Below are positions 8,992 through 17,736 of a DNA stretch of 64,000 nt, piece by piece (position 1 is the stretch's first letter; each line of letters starts with the position of its first letter). The translations under genes were made by a program, and so were the position numbers. Location: NCBI GenBank assembly GCA_022360655.1, contig JAKSCK010000240.1, positions 62,001 to 126,000 of the forward strand, written 5' to 3'. The notes beneath the pieces were generated by a model that made no database searches, was not told the DNA's origin, and was given only the letters and a program-made list of their open reading frames with translations. The stretch is from Spirochaetales bacterium. GTDB lineage: Bacteria > Spirochaetota > Spirochaetia > DSM-2461.

Positions 8992-10959
8992 ATGATTAGC
9001 TTGGACGACTTTCGGGAGCGGATGAAAGAGGAAGCCGATAAAACTCAGAAAATCCGAAGCGTCCAAGTGACAGGAAAGGGGCTTGAAGATGCCCTCACCC
9101 AGGCCTCCCTTGAACTGGGTCTTCCCCTCCGTGTTCTTGAGTATGAGATTTTAGATCGAGGACGACGGGGGATTCTTGGACTTGGGGGACAACCCTGCCG
9201 GATTGTGGCCTATGAAGCCATCACAGGTCCGCGATCGGAAGCTGAAAATGATGTTCTCGAAGAACTACAACTAGCCGGGAATGACGATGATGATGCATCC
9301 TTGGCAAAAGATGCCAATGGACGATTCTCTGTACGGCTCTCACCGGATGGTGTTTGGGCCAAAGTCTTCCCGCCCATGGGGGATGGTGATGCAGTTGTTT
9401 CGGCTGATTTAGAACAACGGCTTATACAACGAGGTATTACAGATTACGACACATCCATCCTTTCTGTTCTGATTCAACAAGCAGACCAGATGTGGGTAAA
9501 AGTGGGTGACTTCCAATACAATCCAGCCAATGATGCCCTGATTTCTTTGGATGTGGCAGAAGAGGGGATGAAGGCCTTTATTCGGGTACAGGAACCGGGC
9601 CCAGGAGGCGGTGATCTCACAGTTGATGATATTCGAGGATTCTTGGCCAACAACAGCATTGTTTATGGAATCATGGAAGATGCCCTGGCCGAATATGAAA
9701 ATTTCCCAGTCTATGATACTCCCTTCCTCGTCGCGGAAGGTCATGAGCCGGTTCATGGGGAAGATGCTAAAGTCATTTATAACTTTGAAACGGAGCCAGA
9801 TAAAATCCACATCCAAGAGCGCGAGGATGGCAGTGTTGACTTCAAAGAACTCAACAAGTACCAGAATGTGGTTAAAGGCCAGCCCCTCGCTCGTAAAGTC
9901 GCGCCACAACCTGGCAAAGATGGTCGGACGGTTTTTGGTCGATACATCCCAGCAAAAGATGGTGCCGATCTTCAGATTGGATTAGGGAAAAATGTCACCA
10001 TCACCGACAACGGTTCCACAGTCATCGCCAATGAAAGTGGCCATGTCATGCTCAAGAATGGAAAGATCACAGTTGATACTGTACTTGTGATTCCTGGGAA
10101 TGTGGATGCTCGTTCCGGGAACGTCAATGTTCTCGGTTCTGTGGTGATTAAAGGGAATGTGGAAGACGGATTTTCCGTCACTGCTCAGGGCAAGATTGAA
10201 GTGGCCGGCTTTGTTGGGAAAGCCAATCTGGATGCTGGAGGAGACATTGTTGTTTCTCGAGGCATCAATGGTGGAGAAGGGGATGAGTTTGGCAGAATAA
10301 TCGCTGGTAAAACCATCTGGTCTTCCTTCATTCAGAATGCTCAGGCCGAAGCAGGTGAATTTGTCATTGTCAGCGCGGGTATTGTGAATTCCATGGTGAC
10401 GGCCCAGAAGAAAGTTCTTTGTAAGGGAAAACGGGCAAAGATTGTGGGTGGACATGTTCGTGCCACAGAAGAGGTGAATGCAGTCACCTTTGGTTCACCC
10501 GGAGGGTCGGAAACCCTTATTGAAGTTGGTTTTGACCCAGGAGTGAAAGAAGAACTTCGCCAGCTCACAGAACAACGGGATGCCCTTGAAGAACAACGTG
10601 ATACCGTTGACTTGAATCTTCAAGGAATTAAACGCCAGGTAAAAATCCAACGGCGTCGTCTCTCAGCTGAAAAAGAAAAACTCTTCAACGAATTGCGACT
10701 CAAGCACAATGAACTGGTGAAGGCCATCAAAGCCTTGAATGATGAAATCAACAAGAAGAAAGAATACCTTGAATCTCTTCTGACTCAGGGAAAAGTTTCG
10801 GCATCAAAGAAGGTTATGGCGGGTGTGACGCTTCGAATCCGTGATGCCGAATATGCTGTGAAAGATTCCTACGATAGTGCGGTCACCTTCATTCTTGAGG
10901 ACGATTATATTCGAACTGTAAAATACCAAGATATTGAAGAAGACCTCAGTCGGAGGTGA
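8992..10959 (+). CDS. fapA: FapA/DUF342 protein with N-terminal Jag-N-like domain
   Basis: A 655-residue cytoplasmic protein. Residues about 17-72 (VTGKGLEDALTQASLELG to GILGLGGQPCRIVAYE) resemble the Jag-N module. The middle is the FapA/DUF342 region with glycine-rich beta-helix-like repeats (GNVDARSGNVNVLGSVVIKG). A long coiled coil spans about residues 515-600. Proteins of this family are linked to polar flagellar assembly and cell-pole functions. The gene follows sigma28 by one base, as in treponemes. The coupling of Jag-N to DUF342 is known from spirochaetes and firmicutes, but its role is unclear. Confidence 0.85.
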   Translation: MISLDDFRERMKEEADKTQKIRSVQVTGKGLEDALTQASLELGLPLRVLEYEILDRGRRGILGLGGQPCRIVAYEAITGPRSEAENDVLEELQLAGNDDDDASLAKDANGRFSVRLSPDGVWAKVFPPMGDGDAVVSADLEQRLIQRGITDYDTSILSVLIQQADQMWVKVGDFQYNPANDALISLDVAEEGMKAFIRVQEPGPGGGDLTVDDIRGFLANNSIVYGIMEDALAEYENFPVYDTPFLVAEGHEPVHGEDAKVIYNFETEPDKIHIQEREDGSVDFKELNKYQNVVKGQPLARKVAPQPGKDGRTVFGRYIPAKDGADLQIGLGKNVTITDNGSTVIANESGHVMLKNGKITVDTVLVIPGNVDARSGNVNVLGSVVIKGNVEDGFSVTAQGKIEVAGFVGKANLDAGGDIVVSRGINGGEGDEFGRIIAGKTIWSSFIQNAQAEAGEFVIVSAGIVNSMVTAQKKVLCKGKRAKIVGGHVRATEEVNAVTFGSPGGSETLIEVGFDPGVKEELRQLTEQRDALEEQRDTVDLNLQGIKRQVKIQRRRLSAEKEKLFNELRLKHNELVKAIKALNDEINKKKEYLESLLTQGKVSASKKVMAGVTLRIRDAEYAVKDSYDSAVTFILEDDYIRTVKYQDIEEDLSRR

Positions 10960-10963
10960 TGAA

Positions 10964-11290
10964 TTGAGCATTAAGCCCATAGATTTGCAAACCCTCTTTG
11001 TGAAACTGGATGAGGTGGGTAAAGAGCAATCCATCGCCAAGGATCAAGCCGCTTTGCAGCAATCTCAGGCCGCACGAGCTCAAGTAGCAAAAGAGCTTGA
11101 GGAAGATCGTCGTGTGGGAGAAAGTACGGAAGAAAGTGAAGCTCAGGCCGTGAAAGATGAGGATGAAGGACAAAGCGGATCTCAACGGCGGGGACGAAAA
11201 TCTCAAGACGACGAACAGGCTGAAAACGCCCCTCAAAAAGAAGTGGTGACGGATCCCCAAGTGGGAAAACACATCGATATATCTGGCTAA
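10964..11290 (+). CDS. Small charged protein of the flagellar operon
   Basis: Unrecognised function. The start is taken as TTG 10964 because GGAGG lies seven bases upstream and overlaps the fapA stop region; an upstream in-frame TTG at 10934 lacks a good ribosome site. The 108-residue product begins SIKPIDLQTLFVKLDEVGKE and becomes a highly charged Glu/Gln/Lys-rich helix or disordered region. An equivalent short gene follows fapA in other spirochaetes, which suggests a conserved but undefined role. Confidence 0.7.
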   Translation: MSIKPIDLQTLFVKLDEVGKEQSIAKDQAALQQSQAARAQVAKELEEDRRVGESTEESEAQAVKDEDEGQSGSQRRGRKSQDDEQAENAPQKEVVTDPQVGKHIDISG

Positions 11291-11298
11291 ATTGAAAT

Positions 11299-11910
11299 AT
11301 GATTGCTATTACCGCAGGAGTTTCCCTCCTCATTTCCCTGACTGTTTCTCTTTTGATGATGCGAGTGCATCGCAATCGGCTTCGACGCCAAGCTGGGGTG
11401 GATAAAACCCTTGAAGCCTTACGTGAGGAATTAGAAGCTCTTGTCAGGGACGTGAATGGAATTACAGAACGGAACATCCTTCTGATTGAGAATCGCATCC
11501 AAGCAGCCAAAGAGCTGATGGATCAGATTTCCCGAGCCACTTCTGCTCAACATCGGGATGAAGAAGCTCGGCAAGCTGCAGAAAAGGCCTATGCTGCCTT
11601 GGGCCGAAACCGTCCCCTTGATCTTCGTGTGGAAGATGACGATGTGACATTGGATAATCCCAGTCCCATTGATCTTCCCAACTCGTCACAACTTAAAGAG
11701 AGTGGTGAGCCCTCTGGGAAGGGCACAACATCAGGAAGTCCTCAAAAAATCGAGCAATCTTCCTTGATGGATTTTGAGAATCTTTCACCACGTCAAAAGG
11801 CTCTTGTACTTCATCGTCAGGGAGAATCATCAGATCATATTGCCTCGCGTTTAAACATGAGCCGTGGTGAAGTGAATCTGATCATCTCTCTTCATGACAG
11901 GAGGCGTTAA
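11299..11910 (+). CDS. Single-pass membrane protein with C-terminal HTH-like segment
   Basis: A 203-residue protein of unknown function. One N-terminal membrane helix (residues 2-20) is followed by a coiled-coil region (about 30-90), a Pro/Ser-rich linker, and a C-terminal segment (LSPRQKALVLHRQGESSDHI then ASRLNMSRGEVNLII) that reads like a helix-turn-helix of the degenerate type seen in membrane-anchored DUF6115-like proteins. It overlaps the next gene as TAATG. Anchoring a small HTH to the membrane inside a motility operon is notable, but it may be a structural rather than a DNA-binding module. Confidence 0.7.
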   Translation: MIAITAGVSLLISLTVSLLMMRVHRNRLRRQAGVDKTLEALREELEALVRDVNGITERNILLIENRIQAAKELMDQISRATSAQHRDEEARQAAEKAYAALGRNRPLDLRVEDDDVTLDNPSPIDLPNSSQLKESGEPSGKGTTSGSPQKIEQSSLMDFENLSPRQKALVLHRQGESSDHIASRLNMSRGEVNLIISLHDRRR

Positions 11911-13664
11911 TGTCCAGCCAATATGCGAGCACCTTTCTCCGTGATGCCGCTGAAATCCTTCGTCTTCTTCGAGACAATCCTCGGGGGGAAGGAGCCGCCC
12001 GTGCCCTTCATTCTCTAAAATCCGCGTCTGCCTTCTTAGGTTGGGAGAAACTGGAGGAGGAAGCTCATCGTCTTGAATCCTCTCTTGCGGAGCATTCAGA
12101 ATTGACGCAGGAGGATGTGAATCGATTAGAGCAACTTTTAGATGATGCAAGCCTTGATGCTCCCACAGAGTCACAGGAAGCAAGACTCCTTTGGTTTAAT
12201 CAACAGGAACAACAAATTCTTGACGATGCCCAACAGCGGGGTGAGGGCTTTTACCGAATGGTCTGCCGTATCCATTCTTCAGAACCTTTGCCCTTTCCAC
12301 GGGCCTATCTTCTCTCATCACGTTTTGAGACGGAAATGAATCTGGTGAAAACCCATCCTCCCATGGATGCAGAGGATGCTGATTTTTCCCGTCCGGTCTT
12401 TTGGTTCACCACGGATCTCCCCGAATCAGAGATTTATCATTTGGCAGATGTGGATCTTGTGGATGTGGTGGAGCTGGTTTCTTTGGACTACGAAGAATTG
12501 AATGATTATGTCCAGCCTCAAACCACCACAGAGGGAGAGACTTCCGATTCTCATCGTGAACTCACGGTGGACTGGCGTTGTTACAGCGATATCTTGGCTC
12601 TTGCTGAGGAATTGACCTGGCGTTTAGAGCAAAGAACAGCCAGTCCTGAGGCCGCCTTAGCCGCTGAAACCCTTGGCGCTTTGGATGATTTGGCCCATCG
12701 TCCACTGGAACCATTGCTAGAGAATCTCCGAATGGGAGCCCTTCGAGTGGCTCATCGACGTGGATTGGAAGTTTGTTTTGACTGGGAGGTGGCCTCTGGG
12801 GGCTTAGATTCTCCAACATTGGATGCTCTTGGAGAGATCCTTCGTCAACTCATTCGGAATTCTCTTCGTCATGGCATGGAAGGATCAGAGGAGCGCATTG
12901 CCCTAGGAAAGAAGGAAACAGGTTCTCTTAAGCTTCAAGTGGAGCGTTCAGGTTCTTCTTATATTGTCCGTTACAGCGATGATGGACGTGGGATCGATGA
13001 AGAGGCCATTCTTGGGCATCGGGCGGAGAATTCGGATGTGTTACTTTCGGCACTCTGTGTTCCTGGTTTTTCCACTTTGGATGAAAGTGACCATGATGGG
13101 GGACGGGGAATGGGCATGGATATGATTCGCCGTCTTGTGGCCCTGGAGTTTGAAAGTGAGTTGTCTCTCATCAATAAACCAGGGAAGGGTGTGGAATTTT
13201 CCTGGAGCATACCAGAGAAACGCATGAAACGGCCCTATTTGGTTTTTGAGGCTGAAGGTCAGAAATGGGCGCTCCCCAGTCAGGCTGTGAATCGGCGGGG
13301 CATGCTGGATCCCACGCGATTGGATGCCATTGGCCAGTCTTTCCTGGTGGGAGAACGGCGTTTGCCTCTTGTTGGCCCCTATGGTCGGCGTCCCCCCGGG
13401 AATCCTCCCGCGTATTTTCTTGAAGTACGGCACCGGGGACGTCGAGCCGTGCTTCCTGTGGATGATTTGATTTCAGAGGAGCCATGGGGGCATGATGATT
13501 TGCAGGAGATGGACCCTGCCAGCCCGTGGTGCCGAGCCCTTGCCGGATCCTCTGGCACCATTCCTGTACTTTCACCTGCCATTGTGTATGCGGCAAATCG
13601 TGGACTGGATGATTCAGAAGTTCTCAATTCTACTTCAGCTCCTCCTTCTCAGTCTTTGGTATAA
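11910..13664 (+). CDS. CheA-like histidine kinase (HPt, HATPase, CheW-like domains)
   Basis: A 584-residue protein. An HPt domain covers residues about 1-75, with His34 in ALHSLKSASAFLG. A diverged segment follows (about 95-205), then a helical dimerisation region (about 215-285). A HATPase domain has an N-box (LIRNSLRHGMEG), a G1 box (DDGRGID) and a G2 box (GGRGMGMDM). A C-terminal CheW-like domain (about 430-560) is weak. This is the P1-P3-P4-P5 layout of CheA without a clear P2. It ends the flagellar operon; no CheW, CheR or CheB lies next to it. It could be an accessory CheA. Confidence 0.8.
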   Translation: MSSQYASTFLRDAAEILRLLRDNPRGEGAARALHSLKSASAFLGWEKLEEEAHRLESSLAEHSELTQEDVNRLEQLLDDASLDAPTESQEARLLWFNQQEQQILDDAQQRGEGFYRMVCRIHSSEPLPFPRAYLLSSRFETEMNLVKTHPPMDAEDADFSRPVFWFTTDLPESEIYHLADVDLVDVVELVSLDYEELNDYVQPQTTTEGETSDSHRELTVDWRCYSDILALAEELTWRLEQRTASPEAALAAETLGALDDLAHRPLEPLLENLRMGALRVAHRRGLEVCFDWEVASGGLDSPTLDALGEILRQLIRNSLRHGMEGSEERIALGKKETGSLKLQVERSGSSYIVRYSDDGRGIDEEAILGHRAENSDVLLSALCVPGFSTLDESDHDGGRGMGMDMIRRLVALEFESELSLINKPGKGVEFSWSIPEKRMKRPYLVFEAEGQKWALPSQAVNRRGMLDPTRLDAIGQSFLVGERRLPLVGPYGRRPPGNPPAYFLEVRHRGRRAVLPVDDLISEEPWGHDDLQEMDPASPWCRALAGSSGTIPVLSPAIVYAANRGLDDSEVLNSTSAPPSQSLV

Positions 13665-13674
13665 AATCGTGAAA

Positions 13675-14676
13675 TTAGATGCGTTTCACCATGCTGGTGA
13701 GGCGTTCAACCTGTGTTTCCACCAAACCTCGGGCTTCAGCAGAAGAAATGAACTTTTTGAACTGACTGAAACCCAGAGCTTTGGTGTTCACGCCTTTGTC
13801 TTTCAATTTTGAGTTCACGACTCCATAGCGATGAAATTGTGTTTCACGTCCACCATCCATTTCAGTGAGAGTTTCCACCAAGGTTTTCAGTGCAATTTGC
13901 AAAGAACCTGTTTCCTGCTGAAATTGCCGACCAGGAATAATTTCAGACTGTTTATCGTCCGATTCAATGGACACAAATCCGGCTCGGGATGCTCCTGCAA
14001 TAAAATCACCCCAACGTTTGTAGCCCAGGGCCTTTTCATCAAATCCCTGATTGAGCTTTTTCATGGTGATTTTCACATTTCCAGGATCCGTTCCCTTTTT
14101 TTCCTTTCGAAGAATGGACGCCGTTTCTGCAAGACGTTCAAACCAGTACTCTTTTGAATAAGAAGAGGTGGCATCCTTTTTAATGGGCTCGTCATCTCCA
14201 CTCTCATCATCTTCTGAAGGAAACATATCTCTGTAATCTGTGAAATTATCCGCAAGGCGCAGCAGGTCATTGCTTGCATTCTTGATATCACAAACTATGT
14301 GAGTGACTTTACCGGCTTTACGCAGGTTCATCACCAAGGGGCGAAAATCGCTGTCCCCTGTGAGAAGCACAAAGATATCAATATGATCCTGGAACCGCAA
14401 AAGATCCAAGCAATCATTGGTGAGGTGCATATCTGCACTGTTTTTATCACGTCGTCGACCCCGGAAAGGGACGTGAATCATATTGAAGTGCAGGGAAGCA
14501 AGGGCTGGTCCCAGTTGTTTGTAGCCGCTTTGGCTCCAGTCGGCATAGGCATAGGAACTAACGACTCGGCCGAGGCCTTCTGCATAATCCCAAAGGCCCT
14601 GTATAAATAAATTCTTTGAGCTTGAAGGTTTAACGTTTTCTACATCCCAAAAAATGGCAACATTGTGATGATTCAT
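13675..14676 (-). CDS. NYN-domain ribonuclease-like protein with two LOTUS/OST-HTH domains
   Basis: 333 residues. The N-terminal 155 form a NYN (PIN-like) domain with the acidic positions expected for metal-dependent nuclease activity: FWDVEN near residue 10, KNSADMHLTNDC, and LLTGDSDFRPLV. Two winged-helix-like segments follow (about 195-250, with ALGYKRWGDFIAGASRAGFV, and about 275-330, with ALGFSQFKKFISSAEARGLV), which match LOTUS/OST-HTH modules. Such proteins probably process or bind RNA. The gene converges on the CheA-like gene with only 10 bases between. Confidence 0.87.
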   Translation of the reverse strand: MNHHNVAIFWDVENVKPSSSKNLFIQGLWDYAEGLGRVVSSYAYADWSQSGYKQLGPALASLHFNMIHVPFRGRRRDKNSADMHLTNDCLDLLRFQDHIDIFVLLTGDSDFRPLVMNLRKAGKVTHIVCDIKNASNDLLRLADNFTDYRDMFPSEDDESGDDEPIKKDATSSYSKEYWFERLAETASILRKEKKGTDPGNVKITMKKLNQGFDEKALGYKRWGDFIAGASRAGFVSIESDDKQSEIIPGRQFQQETGSLQIALKTLVETLTEMDGGRETQFHRYGVVNSKLKDKGVNTKALGFSQFKKFISSAEARGLVETQVERLTSMVKRI

Positions 14677-14832
14677 ACCCCAAGAATAACCCGCAAGGCC
14701 ACTGTGTTACGAGGGAGAGAAAGGAAATCGTGGCATTTTTTTGAACCACTCCAGCTTAGCGAAGGGTTTGATCCTACTCATAATGGTATGTCTGGTCTTG
14801 AGAGAAGCTCCTCACTTCATTAGCGTCATATC

Positions 14833-15153
14833 ATGCATAAGATTTCATTTACCGTTCCACCAGCCCAGGCTTCTGCCGTCAAAAATGCGATGTTTAGGGC
14901 CGGAGCAGGGCAGATTGGGGATTACAAGAACTGCTACTGGGAATGTTTAGGACAAGGTCATTTTCACCCTCTTCTCGGAGCTCAACCTGCCATTGGACGC
15001 GTGGGAGAATCAGAATCCCTTCCAGAGCTTCGGATTGAAATGGTTTGTTCTGATGAGAATCTTAAAGATGTTCTTAAGGCTCTTGTGGAGGCTCATCCCT
15101 ATGAAACTCCAGCCTATGGTGCATGGCCCATCATTACCCTGGAGAATCTATGA
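14833..15153 (+). CDS. Stand-alone NIF3/YqfO insertion-type domain protein
   Basis: A 106-residue protein resembling the CutA-like ferredoxin-fold insertion found within YqfO/NIF3 proteins. The motifs are ISFTVPPAQASAVKNAMFRAGAGQIGDY-like at the start, CLGQGHFHPLLGAQPAIG in the middle, and VEAHPYETPAYG near the end. It occurs here without the dinuclear-metal NIF3 core. Function is unknown, and a metal or small-ligand sensing role is only a guess. Its end overlaps the convergent rsmE end by six bases. Confidence 0.8.
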   Translation: MHKISFTVPPAQASAVKNAMFRAGAGQIGDYKNCYWECLGQGHFHPLLGAQPAIGRVGESESLPELRIEMVCSDENLKDVLKALVEAHPYETPAYGAWPIITLENL

Positions 15154-15897
15154 TTTCCGGTTGATGGTATTGCCTTCCTGAGTAAACACCTGCATAGCAT
15201 GGAGCATCAGCCCTGAGCCAAGAGCACAGGATGTTTCGGTTCGCATCACGCGGCTCCCAATGAAACAACGCTGAAAATCCTGTTCTTCTAAGAGTTGGCG
15301 CTCTTTTTCACTCCAGCCTCGTTCAGGGCCAATGGCAAGGATGGCACCGTGAGGAGCCGTTCCCATGGGGTGAAAGGACTGTGCTCCTGGCCCATTATCC
15401 AGGGCAATGCGTTCACAATGTTCTGGGAGATTTTGTAGTGCTTCAGCCAAACACGGTGCGGTTTGAACCTGAGGAAGACGTGTGGAGATGCCTTGGATGG
15501 CCCCCTCTCGTAGAGCCTTTTTCCATAAACCTTCTCGCCACAGTTTGCTACCAAGATAGGATTTTTCATTTAAATCGGTGGAACAACAGCGAATCTCTCG
15601 AATTCCCAAGCTGCTCATATCTTTTAATAGTCGGCGAGCGACGGGAGGGCGTGGACAGCCTAACACCAGAGTGAGGGGACGAAGAGGAGGAGATTCAGAT
15701 TCGGGCTGGAAACTCCAAATCCAGCCATGAGGCCCCTCTTTGACCAGTATTCCTTTCCCCAAAGGTCCATTGATGACACCAGCAAAGAACTCATCGCCTT
15801 GATGTAAGCCCAAAATATTTTTCATATGAACAGCGCGTTCATCGGAGTAGGGCAGGGGATTGTTCAGTTCTTCTGGGTCAAAGAGAATCACATTCAT
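15148..15897 (-). CDS. rsmE: RsmE, 16S rRNA m3U1498 methyltransferase
   Basis: A 249-residue SPOUT-class methyltransferase. The C-terminal knot region carries LAIGPERGWSEKERQLLEE and RVMRTETSCALGSGLML, which form the SAM-binding trefoil knot typical of RsmE. The N-terminal PUA-like part is short but has the expected HMKNILGLHQGDEF. It methylates U1498 of 16S rRNA. Length and motifs are normal. Confidence 0.93.
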   Translation of the reverse strand: MNVILFDPEELNNPLPYSDERAVHMKNILGLHQGDEFFAGVINGPLGKGILVKEGPHGWIWSFQPESESPPLRPLTLVLGCPRPPVARRLLKDMSSLGIREIRCCSTDLNEKSYLGSKLWREGLWKKALREGAIQGISTRLPQVQTAPCLAEALQNLPEHCERIALDNGPGAQSFHPMGTAPHGAILAIGPERGWSEKERQLLEEQDFQRCFIGSRVMRTETSCALGSGLMLHAMQVFTQEGNTINRKS

Positions 15898-16062
15898 GAT
15901 TCTACTTTAGCCTTGTATGCCCCCCTTCGATAAGTCTGTTCTTGGGAAAATTGTTTCCGGAATCCAAGGGGGGCGTGCAGAAGAATGGAACAGTGTTTCT
16001 TACAATAGCTAATGGCTCATCTTTGCCTAGCGGCTTGGATGATCCCTTTTCATGACCGTGGT

Positions 16063-16542
16063 TTAATACCCTTGAATTTCATCGTGAACAAATTCCAGTT
16101 CCACACCAGCTTGGGCAAATAAATCCTCGGATTCGGCTCCTGCATGATATTTTCGTTCACAAACCACTCGTTGTATTCCACAACTGATGATGAGCATGGC
16201 ACAGGTACGGCAGGGGGTCATGCGGCAGTAGAGGGTGCTTCCATCAAGGGCTACCCCCCGTTTTGCCGCTTGGCATATGGCATTCTGTTCTGCATGGACG
16301 GTTCGAACGCAATGCTGTTTCTCTTGTCCATCGGTGTGAACCACGGTGTTGAACAGATGCCCAGCCTCATCACAGTGTGGAAGTCCTGGAGGCGCTCCCA
16401 CATACCCTGAAGCCAGAATCTGCCGGTCTTTCACAATGATGCAGCCACTCCTTCCTCGGTCACAGGTGGCCCGGTCGGCGATGGCATTGGTGACTTGCAT
16501 GAAGTATTCATCCCAGGTAGGGCGTTTATGGGAATTGCTCAT
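16063..16542 (-). CDS. dCMP deaminase (ComEB type)
   Basis: A 159-residue zinc-dependent cytidine/deoxycytidylate deaminase. The zinc and catalytic motif HAEQNAI (His and catalytic Glu) and the second zinc motif PCRTCAMLI are intact. RPTWDEYFMQVTNAIADRAT at the N-terminus is typical of dCMP deaminases. The reaction supplies dUMP for dTMP synthesis. The gene stands alone between rsmE and an unknown gene. Confidence 0.92.
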   Translation of the reverse strand: MSNSHKRPTWDEYFMQVTNAIADRATCDRGRSGCIIVKDRQILASGYVGAPPGLPHCDEAGHLFNTVVHTDGQEKQHCVRTVHAEQNAICQAAKRGVALDGSTLYCRMTPCRTCAMLIISCGIQRVVCERKYHAGAESEDLFAQAGVELEFVHDEIQGY

Positions 16543-16693
16543 AGACTCTCCTTGTCAAAACTATAGCACATGAAAAGATCTTCCGTTGTTTTGAGGGCAT
16601 TTGAGAGACACTTGGGTATTGGTGAATATCCTTGTGTTGATGCGATCGTTACCGATGTCATCCTGAGAAAACGCTCTCAGAGCCCATCCATCC

Positions 16694-17107
16694 ATGCCCA
16701 CTCTTGTTGATGAAAACGTCAGGACGTATGATGAGCTCATGAACGGAAATTTGCATCGGGACTGGAAACGGATAAGAAAGGCACGAGGTTATGAGGATGA
16801 GCAGGGGATTGCCGAGGAACTTCGGGAAGTTTTTGTTCAAATGGCACCCCTCCCACAAGATATGGGAGAAGAGCTTGCTCTTCGTTTTCTTTCGGAGCCA
16901 GTGGATGATGAGGTTCTCTATCGAACAGAAGAGGTCTTAGAAGTTCTCGATGGCCAATGGACGGCTCAGGATTCTGCGTTAAGGGATGATGACTGGGCGT
17001 ATCTACGGGATTTGGTGGACTCATGGGCCACAGAATTGGACATGGATGTGGTGACTTCTGTGATGCGTGTTGTTGTGGAGAGGGGTGGCTTCTCTTTGAA
17101 TGAATAA
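16694..17107 (+). CDS. Hypothetical acidic protein
   Basis: A 137-residue soluble, acidic protein that I do not recognise. It has no membrane helix or signal peptide and is predicted to be mostly helical, with an N-terminal segment of Lys/Arg pairs (WKRIRKARGYEDEQG) and a C-terminal helical half (LRDLVDSWATELDMD). It precedes the MarR-type gene with 85 bases between. A ribosome site is not obvious, so the start is uncertain. Confidence 0.6.
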   Translation: MPTLVDENVRTYDELMNGNLHRDWKRIRKARGYEDEQGIAEELREVFVQMAPLPQDMGEELALRFLSEPVDDEVLYRTEEVLEVLDGQWTAQDSALRDDDWAYLRDLVDSWATELDMDVVTSVMRVVVERGGFSLNE

Positions 17108-17125
17108 TGGAGGACCGTTAGGTTC

Positions 17126-17180
17126 TTGTACATAAGTTGTATATACAACTTAAAAACCTCTTATAGTTGTATATACAACC
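17126..17180 (+). promoter_or_regulatory. Promoter with two MarR-type palindromic operators
   Basis: Two palindromes with the same core lie before the MarR gene. AAGTTGTATATACAACTT (17134-17151) is a perfect 18-bp palindrome. GTTGTATATACAAC (17166-17179) is a perfect 14-bp palindrome. Their centres are 30 bp apart, close to three helical turns. A candidate -35 (TTGTAT, 17137-17142) lies in the first, and a -10 (TTATAG, 17161-17166) lies between them. This is what an autoregulated MarR-family operator looks like; binding itself is inferred. Confidence 0.75.
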
Positions 17181-17192
17181 ATAGGAGGAGAC

Positions 17193-17642
17193 ATGAAATC
17201 TGCATCCTTGTACCAGGCCCTCATGGACTACATGCCCTACCATGTTCTGCATATTGATTCCCTTGTTCATCGCAGCTCATGGAAGGGGAGAACACTCCGT
17301 GAGAATCATATTCAGGTCATGTTGATGCTTTTTCATCGGGGAAGTTCAACACCAAAACATTTGAGCCGGTCTTTGGGGATTCAGAAGGGAAGCTTGAGTC
17401 ATGTGCTTCACTGGCTTCGCCAAGAGAATCTTGTAGAGAAGTACGATGTTCAAGAAGATGAACGTTCGTACAATGTGCGTCTGACGGCTCAGGGTCGTGA
17501 TTTTGTTTTTGGCCACCATCAAAAATGTGCCCAAAGTTTGGAACAGCTTTTGAATTCAATGTCTTCCAAGGAGCGTCTTCGGGTGATGCAGGGGTGGGAA
17601 ACACTTCAGCATTACTTAGAGCGTAAAGAACCCATAAAATAA
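17193..17642 (+). CDS. MarR-family transcriptional regulator
   Basis: A 149-residue winged-helix protein. LSRSLGIQKGSLSHVLHWLRQEN is the helix-turn-helix, followed by the wing (VEKYDVQEDERSYNVRLTAQG) and a C-terminal dimerisation helix, the usual MarR order. It has a strong ribosome site (AGGAGG, four bases before the ATG) directly after the second palindrome, so it very probably represses itself. No obvious effector gene is co-transcribed; the neighbour on the other side is the convergent pfp gene. Confidence 0.85.
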   Translation: MKSASLYQALMDYMPYHVLHIDSLVHRSSWKGRTLRENHIQVMLMLFHRGSSTPKHLSRSLGIQKGSLSHVLHWLRQENLVEKYDVQEDERSYNVRLTAQGRDFVFGHHQKCAQSLEQLLNSMSSKERLRVMQGWETLQHYLERKEPIK

Positions 17643-17670
17643 AGATTTTTAACGCTCTTTTTCTGCTTAT

Positions 17671-17700
17671 AAAAAAAGACCGGCTCGGAGAGCCGGTCTT
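17671..17700 (-). terminator. Intrinsic terminator after pfp
   Basis: On the minus strand, a 10-bp stem (AAGACCGGCT with AGCCGGTCTT, loop of five) is followed by a run of T. It lies 37-66 bases downstream of the pfp stop and follows the GATCGACC hairpin. It may also stop the convergent MarR transcript, although no T run follows on that side. Confidence 0.8.
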
Positions 17701-17708
17701 GGCTGTTT

Positions 17709-17736
17709 GACCCCGGGCGGAGGCCCGGGGTCGATC
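17709..17736 (-). repeat. GATCGACC hairpin, copy 1 (after pfp)
   Basis: Directly after the pfp stop codon the minus strand reads GATCGACCCCGGGC, a four-base loop, then GCCCGGGGTC. This is a perfect 10-bp stem with the conserved unpaired 5' flank GATC. No T run follows it. It is one of seven copies in this window with the same flank and different stem cores. Confidence 0.8.
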
